Shown piece by piece: positions 17,214 to 25,488 of a stretch of 64,000 nt of DNA (its first letter is position 1; every line of letters starts with the position of its first letter). A model generated the notes under the pieces. The model was not told the origin of the DNA and did no database searches. It was given only the letters and a program-made list of their open reading frames with translations. The DNA is from Sutcliffiella horikoshii (GTDB taxonomy: Bacteria; Bacillota; Bacilli; Bacillales; Bacillaceae_I), in NCBI RefSeq assembly GCF_019931755.1, contig NZ_CP082918.1, forward strand, positions 600,001 to 664,000, in the 5' to 3' direction. Position numbers and translations under genes: made by a program.

Positions 17214-17279
17214 TGTAACACTCTTGTAAACCAATCTTTACGCTGGCTCAAGGGTGGCTTAATAGTATGTTAGTATACT
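17214..17279 (+). promoter_or_regulatory. Candidate Pho box and promoter of the alkaline phosphatase gene
   Basis: Three TTWACA-like hexamers at 11-bp steps, GTAACA, GTAAAC and TTTACG (from about 17215, 17226 and 17237), lie about 36 bp upstream of an extended -10 TATACT at 17274-17279. PhoP boxes of Bacillus are direct repeats of this kind. The first and third hexamers match well; the middle one is weak. Confidence 0.4.
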
Positions 17280-17325
17280 GACTCCTGTAAGTGAGATTGA
17301 TAAATTCATTTTCCAGGAGGTTATT

Positions 17326-18708
17326 ATGTTTTCTAAAAAACTATTAACAGTATCCATGGTTGCTTCTCTTGCGGTAAGTGGGGTCGCAATGAATCAAGTT
17401 TCCGCTAAGAAAGAAGATAATAATAAAGAAGAAATTCGCAACGTTATTTTCCTGATTGGAGATGGAATGGGCAATTCATATACGAGTGCGTACCGTTCTC
17501 TTAAAGATGATCCGAATACTCCAGAAGTGGAAGAGACCGCGTTCGATCCTTATCTTGTCGGGATGCAGTCCACTCATTCTTCAGATGAAGAGGAGAGCGT
17601 AACGGACTCCGCAGCGGCTGCAACTTCCATGTCTGCTGGAATCAAGACGTACAATGGCGCGATTGCTGTTGATATGGAGAAAAAAGACGTAAAAACTGTC
17701 CTGGAGCAAGCAAAAGAAAACGGAAAATCTACTGGACTAGTAGCAACCTCCCAAATCAACCATGCGACTCCTGCAGCATTCGGAGCGCATGATGAATCCC
17801 GTAACAATTACAATCAAATTGCTGATGATTATTACGACGATTTAATCAACGGTGAACATAAAGTGGATGTACTTCTTGGTGGCGGGACAAGCTATTTTGA
17901 CCGTGAAGATCGTGATCTCACAAAAGAATTCGAAAAAGATGGCTATTCTTATGTAACAACTGCTGAGGAAATGGCAAAGGATGATAACGAGCAGATTCTA
18001 GGTCTTTTTGCACCAAAAGGGTTAGAAAAAATGATTGACCGTCCTGAGGAACAGCCTTCTCTGAAAGAAATGACTGACTCTGCACTTGACCGCCTTGATA
18101 ACAACAAAGAAGGTTTCTTCCTGATGGTGGAAGGAAGCCAGATTGACTGGGCTGGCCATGATAATGATGTTGTTGGTGCGATGAGTGACATGCAAGACTT
18201 TGAAGAAGCGTTCCAAGCAGCGATTGACTATGCGAAAAAGGACAAGCACACGTTAGTTATTGCGACAGCCGACCACTCCACGGGAGGAATGGCGATGGGT
18301 CGTGACGGCGAGTACAAATGGGATCCAGCTGCCATTAAAGCTGCGAAGAAGACACCTGACTTCATCGCCAAGAAAATCGCAGAAGGTGCACCTGTGGAAG
18401 AAACATTGAATGAGTATATTGATCTTGAATTGACTGATGAAGAAATCCAATCTGTAGAAGATGCAAAAGAAACAAGTGGTGGCGAGCTTTTAGAAATCGA
18501 CAACGCCATTGAGAAAATCTTTGACCTTCGCACTGGAACTGGCTGGACAACAGACGGTCACACCGGGGAAGACGTGTCCGTATATGCATACGGACCTGGC
18601 ATGGATAAATTCACAGGTAAAATAGATAATACTGATACAGCAAAAGAAATCTTTAATATTTTGAAAGAAGCTCGAAAAGGGAAAGACAAGCATAAAGATG
18701 ATAAATAA
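17326..18708 (+). CDS. Secreted alkaline phosphatase (PhoA family)
   Basis: A 460-aa exported phosphomonoesterase. A signal peptide (LLTVSMVASLAVSGVAMNQVSA) precedes the mature enzyme. Motifs in order are IFLIGDGMG (metal-binding Asp), VTDSAAAATSMSAG (nucleophile Ser), NHATPAAFGAH, VLLGGG, EGSQIDWAGHDND, ATADHSTGG and GWTTDGHTGEDV, the last four being metal-ligand segments. The enzyme releases phosphate from organic esters outside the cell. The start is ATG, with AGGAGG upstream, and a candidate Pho box suggests induction on phosphate starvation. It lies between introns 2 and 3. Confidence 0.93.
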   Translation: MFSKKLLTVSMVASLAVSGVAMNQVSAKKEDNNKEEIRNVIFLIGDGMGNSYTSAYRSLKDDPNTPEVEETAFDPYLVGMQSTHSSDEEESVTDSAAAATSMSAGIKTYNGAIAVDMEKKDVKTVLEQAKENGKSTGLVATSQINHATPAAFGAHDESRNNYNQIADDYYDDLINGEHKVDVLLGGGTSYFDREDRDLTKEFEKDGYSYVTTAEEMAKDDNEQILGLFAPKGLEKMIDRPEEQPSLKEMTDSALDRLDNNKEGFFLMVEGSQIDWAGHDNDVVGAMSDMQDFEEAFQAAIDYAKKDKHTLVIATADHSTGGMAMGRDGEYKWDPAAIKAAKKTPDFIAKKIAEGAPVEETLNEYIDLELTDEEIQSVEDAKETSGGELLEIDNAIEKIFDLRTGTGWTTDGHTGEDVSVYAYGPGMDKFTGKIDNTDTAKEIFNILKEARKGKDKHKDDK

Positions 18709-18747
18709 CGGCGTTAATTGAGATCGAATTGATGACGAATTTTAAAA

Positions 18748-18781
18748 GCATTCCGAGTTCTTCTCGGGATGCTTCATTTTT
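18748..18781 (+). terminator. Terminator after the alkaline phosphatase gene
   Basis: Arms GCATTCCGAG / CTCGGGATGC (one wobble) with a short loop, followed by TTCATTTTT. Confidence 0.8.
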
Positions 18782-18795
18782 AGGAGGTACTTTTC

Positions 18796-19434
18796 ATGTC
18801 ATTTAAACGTTATTTCATCATAGGTATGGCGGCTTTGTTTTTAGGGGGATGTTCTATAGAAGATACGGAAAAAGTTCAGAATTCTGCTTCAGAAAGCACG
18901 AATGAGGTGGAGGCAACTGAAACGGAGTCTAGCCCCAAAACGTTCCAAGACAGCCCGCAAGCCCCTGACGACAGAAAACTAAAACAGGTGGGCGAAACGT
19001 TGGAAGATGAGGACGGCGTAGTCACGCTTAAGCAATATGCCAATCTAAATGAAACTAAGCAATTAGGGGATATCACCATGACGATTGAAGAGGTGAAGGT
19101 GATGAACTATCGTCCGTCCCCGGATTTGGTCGACTATTTTCACGGCTTAACCCACGAAGAAGTGGAATTCCCGTATGTTCGAGTGAATGTAAAGGTGAAA
19201 AATAACAGCGACGAACCCCTTCACTTTGCGCCGGTCGCCGAGCTCACCACCAATCAAGGAGAAACCGTGACATGGGAAGAAGACTTCTACATTGAAAAAC
19301 TAAACGGCGAACTAAAACCAGGCGAGGAAAAAGTCGGAAGCCTAGGCCTCATCATAGACGAAAGCAACCCAGAAGAACTCAAGAACCTGACGATCAAAAC
19401 AAGCGAAGAAGAGGAGTTTTCTGTTGGATTTTAG
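18796..19434 (+). CDS. Lipoprotein with a DUF4352/DUF5067-like beta domain
   Basis: A 212-aa lipoprotein. The signal ends in FLGGC, followed by a low-complexity acidic Ser/Thr/Glu linker to about residue 75. The C-terminal beta sandwich (GDITMTIEEVKVMNY ... EVEFPYVRVNVKVKNNSDEPLHF ... LKPGEEKVGSLGLII) resembles the immunoglobulin-like DUF4352/DUF5067 domains of Gram-positive surface lipoproteins. The function is unknown. Its stop codon is followed within a few bases by the REP element that carries intron copy 3. Confidence 0.75.
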   Translation: MSFKRYFIIGMAALFLGGCSIEDTEKVQNSASESTNEVEATETESSPKTFQDSPQAPDDRKLKQVGETLEDEDGVVTLKQYANLNETKQLGDITMTIEEVKVMNYRPSPDLVDYFHGLTHEEVEFPYVRVNVKVKNNSDEPLHFAPVAELTTNQGETVTWEEDFYIEKLNGELKPGEEKVGSLGLIIDESNPEELKNLTIKTSEEEEFSVGF

Positions 19435-19453
19435 TGGGTTGAGGGGACAGGCA

Positions 19454-21385
19454 GAGCGACCGAGCCTAGGTCGTGACATATAGCGGGTGGGATTCCCGCC
19501 GAGAAAGGATTAGCCATCCACTCGTAGCGAGTCTTGGAGGGTAGTGGGTAACCACTGCCTTTAAGCGTAGACAGTTAGATTGCAGGCCGTAAGCCAATAT
19601 GGTTGAAGGGATTGAGCTCCGTAACCCCCAGTTAGTAGGGCTGATGCGTTTGCCTGTGCAGAAAGCAACATCACCTAGTTGTAACGGCTTAACAAAGGTG
19701 ACCTACTCGGAGTCGGTGACCATGGCATGTAATACATTGATATGTTACGGCAACTCGGGAGACCCTGCGGGTCTTTCAAATTTATTTGAGAGTATGGCAA
19801 TCAAGCGATAAAAAGTGAGTGAGCCAAATGTCGCGTAGGGAGTCGGATAGCCACGTAGTACCAATGAAATCGGGTAATGCTGATGGAGGGAAGGTAGGCT
19901 GCCTCAAAATCACCCTTATAGGGAAACATTTACTACACACAGAGGTAGGTTAAACAAATGGAAACAAAACTAGTAAGGATAGCTGAATTAGCTAAAGCTG
20001 AACCAAAGATGAAATTTACAAGTTTAGCGCATCTTATGAACGAAAACAATCTAAAGCAGTGTCACCATGAACTTCCTAGTAAGAAAGCACCGGGGATTAA
20101 CGCTACAACCAAGGAGGAATATGAACTCGACCTAGACAGGAATATCTCTAACCTAGTAAAGAGAATGAAATCTATGAGTTATAGACCAACTCCGGTTAGA
20201 AGAACCTACATCGGTAAACCTGGAACTACCAAGAAACGACCTCTTGGCATTCCAGAACATGAAGACAAAATAGTTCAAAGAGCCATCTCGAAGATTTTAA
20301 ACGCAATATACGAACAGGATTTTCTAGACAGCTCATTTGGATTTAGACCTAAACGTAACTGCCATGATGCAATAAAGATATTGAACCATTACATCGACAA
20401 GAAACATGTCAACTTTATTGTGGATGCAGATATAAAAGGATTCTTCGACAACGTTAATCACAGGTGGATGATGGAATTTCTAAAAGAAAGAATCACAGAT
20501 CCGAATCTTTTAAGAATTATAGCTAGATTCTTAAAGGGCGGATATATGGAAGAAGGTCGATTGTTTCCTACTGAAATTGGAACCCCGCAAGGGGGAATCA
20601 TCTCACCCATTCTTGCGAATGTGTATCTACACTACGTTCTTGACCTGTGGTTTGAAAAAGTAGTAAGGAAAAAGTGTAAAGGACAAGCGTATATCGTGAG
20701 ATATGCCGATGACTTTGTATGTTGTTTCCAAGTAAAAGAGGACGCGGAACATTTCTACCATTCATTAGTTAAACGGTTAAGGAAATTCAATCTGGAGGTC
20801 GCAGAGGATAAAACCAAAATTATACCGTTTGGTAAATACGCAGAACGCAACTTGAAGACGACACTCTTTAAAAAGCCACCTACTTTTGATTTTCTCGGTT
20901 TTACCCATTATGGAAGTAGAGGTAAAACTGGAGAATATCTAACGAAGGTTAAGTCTAGTAGTAAGAAAATGAGAGCGAAGCTCAAAGAGTGCAAGGAATG
21001 GCTGAAAGCGAATCGTAATAAGGACATTCACGAAGTGAAGAAAAGGTTAGACAGGTCGCTTGTAGGATACTACAACTATTATTGCCTCACATATAATGTG
21101 AGGTATGTAGATAACTTCCTAGATAAGATTAAGAAACTTTTCTTCAAGTGGATGAATAGGAGAAGTCAAAAGAAGTCATTCAACTGGGATAAATATAATC
21201 TGTTTTTAAAACGTTTTCCGTTTCGTAAACCAAAGCTAAAACATAGTATCTTTGAACTCAAGAAAGAGATTAGCTATATTTTGTGAATGATGGAGAGGAA
21301 GAGCCGTGTGCGTTAGTAGCGCATGCACGGTTCTGTGAGGGATAGGGAGTTCAATCCTTATAGGAAAGACTCCCGTCTACTCGAC
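19454..21385 (+). mobile_element. Group II intron, outer family, copy 3 (apparently intact)
   Basis: 1,932 nt, from GAGCGACC to CTCGAC, with EBS1 TGCCTGT at 19651-19657 facing the 5' exon ACAGGCA. By eye it is identical to copy 1 except for one extra T in the RT gene. This suggests that copies 1 and 3 arose very recently. Domain V and VI helices are intact, and this copy alone carries an uninterrupted RT. It is the best candidate for the active source. Confidence 0.92.
19958..21286 (+). CDS. ltrA: Intron-encoded reverse transcriptase/maturase, intact copy
   Basis: A 442-aa group II intron protein. The RT fingers/palm run from about residue 85 to 300, with GFRPKRNCHDAI, DADIKGFFDNVNH, GTPQGGIISPILANVY and catalytic YADD (residues 249-252). 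The maturase/thumb region follows (SLVGYYNYYCLTYNV, about residues 365-380). There is no En domain, so target priming would use another primer, such as the nascent strand at a replication fork. The protein stabilises the ribozyme fold for splicing and copies the RNA at the target. The start ATG follows GAGGTAGGTTAAACAA. Confidence 0.93.
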   Translation: METKLVRIAELAKAEPKMKFTSLAHLMNENNLKQCHHELPSKKAPGINATTKEEYELDLDRNISNLVKRMKSMSYRPTPVRRTYIGKPGTTKKRPLGIPEHEDKIVQRAISKILNAIYEQDFLDSSFGFRPKRNCHDAIKILNHYIDKKHVNFIVDADIKGFFDNVNHRWMMEFLKERITDPNLLRIIARFLKGGYMEEGRLFPTEIGTPQGGIISPILANVYLHYVLDLWFEKVVRKKCKGQAYIVRYADDFVCCFQVKEDAEHFYHSLVKRLRKFNLEVAEDKTKIIPFGKYAERNLKTTLFKKPPTFDFLGFTHYGSRGKTGEYLTKVKSSSKKMRAKLKECKEWLKANRNKDIHEVKKRLDRSLVGYYNYYCLTYNVRYVDNFLDKIKKLFFKWMNRRSQKKSFNWDKYNLFLKRFPFRKPKLKHSIFELKKEISYIL

Positions 21386-21418
21386 CGCAGACCCATTTTT
21401 CCCCGTTAACGAAATGAG

Positions 21419-21449
21419 AAAGAGACATGCTGATTCGGCATGTCTCTTT
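21419..21449 (-). terminator. Terminator hairpin downstream of the Ltp-domain gene
   Basis: Perfect arms AAAGAGACATGC / GCATGTCTCTTT with a 7-nt loop. The same stem recurs at 23216-23245, again downstream of a minus-strand gene. Confidence 0.8.
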
Positions 21450-21473
21450 GATATTGCTTGAGGAAACAGACTA

Positions 21474-22277
21474 CTACAGCCCTACTTCGTCTACCGCATA
21501 AGTAGCATCAGCATTGCTGAACCCTTCAAATTCTAACTGTTGAATTAAGCCACTTCTTGAGAATGCCGTGTAATCAAGATAGTCTTGAGCCATTTGAACT
21601 GCTTGGGCTTGCCAATCTACATTGATTTTATCGACAGCATAAGTAGCATCAGCATTACTGAAGCCTTCGAATTCTAGCTGTTGAATTAAGCCAGTTCTTG
21701 AAAATGCCGTGTAATTTAGGTAATCTTGAGCCATTTGAACTGCTTGAGTTTGTGACATTGTTTCTGCATTTCTTGCAGCTTCTTCAGCCTCTTTTTTAGC
21801 TTGCTCTTCAGCCTCTTTTTTAGCTTGTTCTTCGGCTTCTTTCTTAGCTTGCTCTTCGGCCTCTTTCTTAGCTTGCTCTTCGGCTTCTTTTTTAGCTTGT
21901 TCTTCCGCCTCTTTCTTAGCTTGCTCTTCGGCTTCTTTTTTAGCTTGTTCTTCGGCGTCTTTTTTGGCTTGTTCTTCCGCCTCTATCTTAGCCTGCTCTT
22001 CGGCGTCTTTTTTAGCGTTTTCTTCTTCATCTTCTTTTAAAGTCTCGTTATCATCTTTCTCTGTTTGCTCGCTCTTAACTGTGCTCTCGCTTGTAGGAGG
22101 TGTAGTGATTGCAAATAAAGTGAAAAATACTACTGTTCCAATTCCAAAGTACTTCGCCACATGCTTTCTTTTTCTTTTGTCTTCAGGAGACCATGACAAT
22201 ACAATATTTGGTTTAATCATACCTACAAAAAATGCTAAAAATGAAATGAAAAATAATATTAAAAATAAACTATCCAT
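21474..22277 (-). CDS. Membrane-anchored protein with two Ltp (Lipoprotein_Ltp) domains on a repetitive stalk
   Basis: A 267-aa protein. N-terminal hydrophobic segments (LFLILFFISFLAFFVG and YFGIGTVVFFTLFAI) anchor it. Next come about ten 8-residue repeats of the type EEQAKKEA (about residues 85-170), predicted to form a rigid charged helix. Two copies of a roughly 45-residue domain follow, each reading AVQMAQDYL.YTAFSR.GLI and then QLEFEGFSNADATYAVD. This is the Ltp domain, known from a streptococcal phage lipoprotein that blocks phage DNA injection. In many Firmicutes it is a general cell-surface module, so an anti-phage role is only possible. The repeat number may vary by slippage. It is followed on the minus strand by a strong terminator. 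Confidence 0.8.
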   Translation of the reverse strand: MDSLFLILFFISFLAFFVGMIKPNIVLSWSPEDKRKRKHVAKYFGIGTVVFFTLFAITTPPTSESTVKSEQTEKDDNETLKEDEEENAKKDAEEQAKIEAEEQAKKDAEEQAKKEAEEQAKKEAEEQAKKEAEEQAKKEAEEQAKKEAEEQAKKEAEEQAKKEAEEAARNAETMSQTQAVQMAQDYLNYTAFSRTGLIQQLEFEGFSNADATYAVDKINVDWQAQAVQMAQDYLDYTAFSRSGLIQQLEFEGFSNADATYAVDEVGL

Positions 22278-22307
22278 TAGTTTTTCCTCCTATATTTTAT
22301 TTCTTAC

Positions 22308-22928
22308 TTACTGATTCATATCGTCAGGGAACAAGATCTCATCAAACACTTCGTTTGTTTCTTCGTCTTGAATAAGAACGTTGACTTTATACTTATCAGG
22401 TTCAACTCCATCGTACATTTGATACATCATTCCGCCTATGCCAAGAGCAAAAGAGGCAAATCCGTCCATGCTGTTTTCATAAGTTGTTTTATCCACGACC
22501 ATCGTGAATTCTGTGAATGAATTATTGTGAGTGATATCCTTGATGGAAACAAATTCACCGCTAGTTTTCATTTCTTCCATAGAATCTATGATGGACTGTT
22601 TGATTTCGGCCAACATCTCTTTATGTTTCGACTTGCTCATTTTATAAGTAACAGATCCGTCCTCATTTTTGGCGGCTTTAATACCTTCTGCTTCAGCATC
22701 AACGATTACAGTGTCTAAATCTTCACCTTCAAACATGGAAGAGGGAATAGTGACCTCAACATTAAATATGCCCTTGTCCACACTTGCGGCTTCACTATCT
22801 GAAGTATCTTGATTCTTCGCTTCAGTTGGAGTATTCTCCTCGGCAACAACCTCTGTATCACTATTAGAAGAACATGCTGTAAGTACCAACATCCCAGCTA
22901 AAAGAATTGTAATCCATAATTTATTCAA
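22308..22928 (-). CDS. Lipoprotein of unknown function
   Basis: A 206-aa lipoprotein. The signal LLAGMLVLTACSS is followed by an acidic linker and an alpha/beta domain (FNVEVTIPSSMFEGEDLDTV ... VTYKMSKSKHKEMLAEIKQSI ... SFTEFTMVVDKTTY). I recognise no family. The TTG start at 22928 has TAGGAGGAATTAC upstream. It ends 30 bases before the Ltp-domain gene, so the two form an operon of surface proteins. Confidence 0.7.
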   Translation of the reverse strand: MNKLWITILLAGMLVLTACSSNSDTEVVAEENTPTEAKNQDTSDSEAASVDKGIFNVEVTIPSSMFEGEDLDTVIVDAEAEGIKAAKNEDGSVTYKMSKSKHKEMLAEIKQSIIDSMEEMKTSGEFVSIKDITHNNSFTEFTMVVDKTTYENSMDGFASFALGIGGMMYQMYDGVEPDKYKVNVLIQDEETNEVFDEILFPDDMNQ

Positions 22929-23305
22929 AGTAATTCCTCCTACATTTCAAAATCCTCACCAAGTGTAACGTTCCTGTAACATTCCTGCAATACGTTCTTA
23001 ACATTTGGATATATTTTACTAGATGAATAGTTAGTAAGAAGGGGAGAGATTAAAGAGAATTTGAGGGATTAATAGCGTGCTTGGAGGTAGAGAGAATGGA
23101 AAAGAATTTACATAGACCAATATATGTTAGTGGGCTCGAGAATATGAAAAAGGAAGGGATTTATTGAAGGAGGAGGGGGAATTGTCCACGTTTTCACATA
23201 GCTAGTCTTGCTGACAAGAGACATGTCGAGGAGGCATGTCTCTTTCAACGAAGTTCAAATGTGTAGGTGGATGAATAATCGTTTTTGTCTACAAGGATTT
23301 TTGAA
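22929..23305. other. 377-bp intergenic region
   Basis: It holds the upstream region of the lipoprotein/Ltp operon and the terminator hairpin at 23216-23245. No gene with a ribosome binding site was seen. Confidence 0.5.
23216..23245 (-). terminator. Terminator hairpin downstream of the GNAT gene
   Basis: Arms AAGAGACATG / CATGTCTCTT, nearly the same stem as at 21419-21449. Sharing between two neighbouring terminators suggests local duplication of the element. Confidence 0.7.
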
Positions 23306-23752
23306 TCACTCTCCAAGTTCCAAATAATAATGATAATATTGATCGTCCTTTTTATACCCGTATTTTTCGTATAATCCTTGAGCCACTTCATTATCTGGTG
23401 TTGTTTCTAATGTAATACTTTTAGCACCAGTTTTGTTAGCAAACTCCTTTGCTTTTTGTAAAAGCATTCCTCCAACCCCGTGGTTTCTGGCCTTTGCATC
23501 CACAAACATGTCATTTAATATCCATGCCTTTTTCATCGATATGGATGAAAAGGTGGGGTAGAGTTGGGTGAATCCGATATATTCGTTGTTTGATTTTGCG
23601 ACGAATATGACTGAATCCTTATTTTCTAAACGACTTCTAATAAAAGTCTTGGCGCCCTCTAAATCTGGTGTTTGTTGATAGAAAGTACGATACATATTAA
23701 ATAAACTTGCAACAGCATCTAGGTCTTTCATGGTAGCTTGGTAGATCTCCAT
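23306..23752 (-). CDS. GNAT-family acetyltransferase
   Basis: A 148-aa single-domain N-acetyltransferase. The acetyl-CoA binding segment is ARNHGVGGMLLQKAKEFA, preceded by strand AWILNDMFVDAK, and motif B is NEVAQGLYEKYGYKKD. It ends LELGE. The substrate is unknown. Start ATG with GAGAGAACAACAA upstream on the minus strand; no tight Shine-Dalgarno is seen beyond AAGGAGAG. Confidence 0.85.
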   Translation of the reverse strand: MEIYQATMKDLDAVASLFNMYRTFYQQTPDLEGAKTFIRSRLENKDSVIFVAKSNNEYIGFTQLYPTFSSISMKKAWILNDMFVDAKARNHGVGGMLLQKAKEFANKTGAKSITLETTPDNEVAQGLYEKYGYKKDDQYYHYYLELGE

Positions 23753-23906
23753 TTGTTGTTCTCTCCTTTATTTAAGTTAGTTATATTTTATCGGGTGTAT
23801 TATTTTATTTACATAATATTTTGAAGGTTATTCGCAAAGATCTCATGCTATTTTATTATAATAGTAGTTAGTTACTTTAATTTTTAATGCGATGGAGGGA
23901 AGTAGC

Positions 23907-24329
23907 TTGGATGAGATAGATCAGAGCATACTTAGTCATCTTCAAGAAAATGCTAGAATGTCGATGACCGAACTGGGGAAGAGGGTTGGTCTTTCCACCC
24001 CTGCAACAAATGAGCGGGTAAAAAAGCTTGAAGATAAAAAAGTGATAAAGGGGTACAGGGCGATTGTGGATCCTGAGAAACTTGATAAGAATGTGACAGC
24101 CTTTATTTTGTTTGATACCAAACAAGGGAAGAAATTCAGAGACTTTTGCAGTGAGCACCCAGCCGTGGTAGAGTGCCATCGACTGGCAGGTCAATATAGT
24201 TATTTGGTGAAGGTAGTGGGGGAGTCGGTTAAAGAGTTGGGGGAATTCATTGATGCGACTTTACCTTTTGGAGAGCCGTCAACCTTGATCAAGCTATCTT
24301 CTGTGGTGGAGTTTAAGACATTGGTATAG
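23907..24329 (+). CDS. Lrp/AsnC-family transcriptional regulator
   Basis: A 140-aa regulator. The N-terminal helix-turn-helix is LDEIDQSILSHLQENARMSM then TELGKRVGLSTPATNERVKK. The C-terminal RAM/ligand-binding domain contains AFILFDTKQGKKF, VVECHRLAGQYSYLVKVVGE and PSTLIKLSSVV. Members sense amino acids and act as dimers or octamers. I took the TTG at 23907 because GGAGGG is 8 nt upstream; the ATG at 23892 precedes that site. Its stop codon runs straight into a REP-like element. Confidence 0.88.
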   Translation: MDEIDQSILSHLQENARMSMTELGKRVGLSTPATNERVKKLEDKKVIKGYRAIVDPEKLDKNVTAFILFDTKQGKKFRDFCSEHPAVVECHRLAGQYSYLVKVVGESVKELGEFIDATLPFGEPSTLIKLSSVVEFKTLV

Positions 24330-24380
24330 AGGGGACAGGTTCCTTGCCTCATTTGTAGGTGGGTCACGGTGCCTGTCCCT
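24329..24380 (+). repeat. REP-like element, two-armed, GGTTCC variant on the left
   Basis: GAGGGGACAGGTTCCTTGCC ... GTGGGTCACGGTGCCTGTCC. It begins at the last base of the Lrp stop codon. The right arm, read on the minus strand, gives the full core GGGACAGGCACCGTGACCCA, which is the sequence obtained by joining the exons of introns 1 and 2. Confidence 0.8.
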
Positions 24381-24547
24381 ACACCTGCCTCCCGATCTTC
24401 CGTTTCATATACTAAAACCTATATGTAAGCGGGGTGTTAACTATGGGTTGTCAAGAATATGGAAATATATGCTCCTCTTTTTATTTTCGTTTACTTTCGA
24501 AATCAATTTATTTTTATCGATAAGTTTTTATTTATTGTTAATTTCTA

Positions 24548-24602
24548 TTGACAAAATAAAAATAATTGATAAAATTAAGAAAAGAAATTGAAAGCGTTTG
24601 CC
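24548..24602 (+). promoter_or_regulatory. SigA promoter with a catabolite-responsive element for the sugar operon
   Basis: -35 TTGACA (24548-24553), 16-bp spacer, -10 TAAAAT (24570-24575). Then TGAAAGCGTTTGCC at 24589-24602, a 13/14 match to the CcpA-binding cre consensus, placed just after the expected transcription start where CcpA blocks transcription. The spacer contains the AT-rich ACAAAATAAAAATAA, similar to motifs at the dhaK and rpiB promoters. Confidence 0.75.
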
Positions 24603-24651
24603 GTTTTTTTAAAATGATTCAGCGAAATTAATAATAAAGGGGAGGGTATGT

Positions 24652-25488
24652 ATGGAAATAAAATATGGATGCCATGGTTCAACATGGGAACTGGATTATG
24701 ATAAGGAATGTGATTATCTTGACCAAATCATGGGAAGCGTTAAAAACGCAGGGTTTCATGGCATTGATGTACAAGTGGCACTGTTAGGTAAATATAAGAA
24801 TCACCCGGAAAGACTCCGAGAAAAACTAACTGATCTGGGAATAGAGCTTGGAGCATTGACTGTTCCGTTTACTTGGGCTGGGGAAGAGGAATCGAATGAA
24901 GAGAAAGCACATGCTGACTTCTACATAAATTTCCTGAAACACTTCCCAGGGGCTGTTATGAATGTTCCAGCTAGAGTAGGGCCAAATCGAAATGATTTAT
25001 TAAAAAGACAAAAAGAAATTATAAATTGTGTTAATGCACTCGGAAAGCGAGCTTATGAATGTGGTGTTGTCGCCTCTTTCCACCCGGCTTCTCCTAAAAC
25101 CTCCTATTTTAGGTCACAAGAAGATTATGACGTGCTGTTTCAGGAATTGGATAGAAGATACCTTAGTTACACACCGGATGCAGGACACATTAAAGCTGGC
25201 GGAATGAATCCAGTAGAGATTATTAAAGACAATATATCAATAATTAAACATGTTCACTTCAAAGATTGTTCGAATACTTTCGAGTGGAGAAAAATGGGGA
25301 CGGGAGATATTGATTTTCCTGCGATTATACAAATTCTCAAAAACCACAACTACAGCGGTTGGGTGATGGTGGAAGAGGAGACGGATGAAGCTGCTAAAGC
25401 TCCTGACAAAGTGATTAAAGATGTCGGAGAATATGTACGCAGTCAATTACAACCGATTACTCAAGGGGAAAAGAGTCGTGTCAACTAA
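24652..25488 (+). CDS. TIM-barrel sugar isomerase/epimerase-like enzyme (xylose isomerase-like family)
   Basis: A 278-aa AP-endonuclease-2/xylose-isomerase-like barrel related to IolE, hydroxypyruvate isomerases and tetronate isomerases. Metal-ligand segments are visible: GHIKAGGMNP after YTPDA, HVHFKDCSN, and a C-terminal VMVEEE. It opens the operon behind the cre site. In acid-sugar and branched-sugar pathways such enzymes isomerise or decarboxylate 2- or 3-oxo sugar acids, some of them giving L-erythrulose. That would fit the downstream kinase and isomerases, but the actual substrate is not readable. The start ATG has AAGGGGAGGG upstream. Confidence 0.8.
   Translation: MEIKYGCHGSTWELDYDKECDYLDQIMGSVKNAGFHGIDVQVALLGKYKNHPERLREKLTDLGIELGALTVPFTWAGEEESNEEKAHADFYINFLKHFPGAVMNVPARVGPNRNDLLKRQKEIINCVNALGKRAYECGVVASFHPASPKTSYFRSQEDYDVLFQELDRRYLSYTPDAGHIKAGGMNPVEIIKDNISIIKHVHFKDCSNTFEWRKMGTGDIDFPAIIQILKNHNYSGWVMVEEETDEAAKAPDKVIKDVGEYVRSQLQPITQGEKSRVN

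Larger units (their letters stand above)
19441..21395 (+). repeat. REP-like element split by group II intron copy 3
   Basis: GAGGGGACAGGCA (19441-19453) plus CGCAGACCCA (21386-21395). Joined, these give GGGACAGGCACGCAGACCCA, a variant of the family core. The right palindrome arm is missing here; the sequence continues into CCCCGTTAACG. Confidence 0.7.

Noticed and set aside
21801..22040. Leu/Phe-rich plus-strand frame
   Set aside because: It is the antisense of the EEQAKKEA repeats of the Ltp-domain protein.
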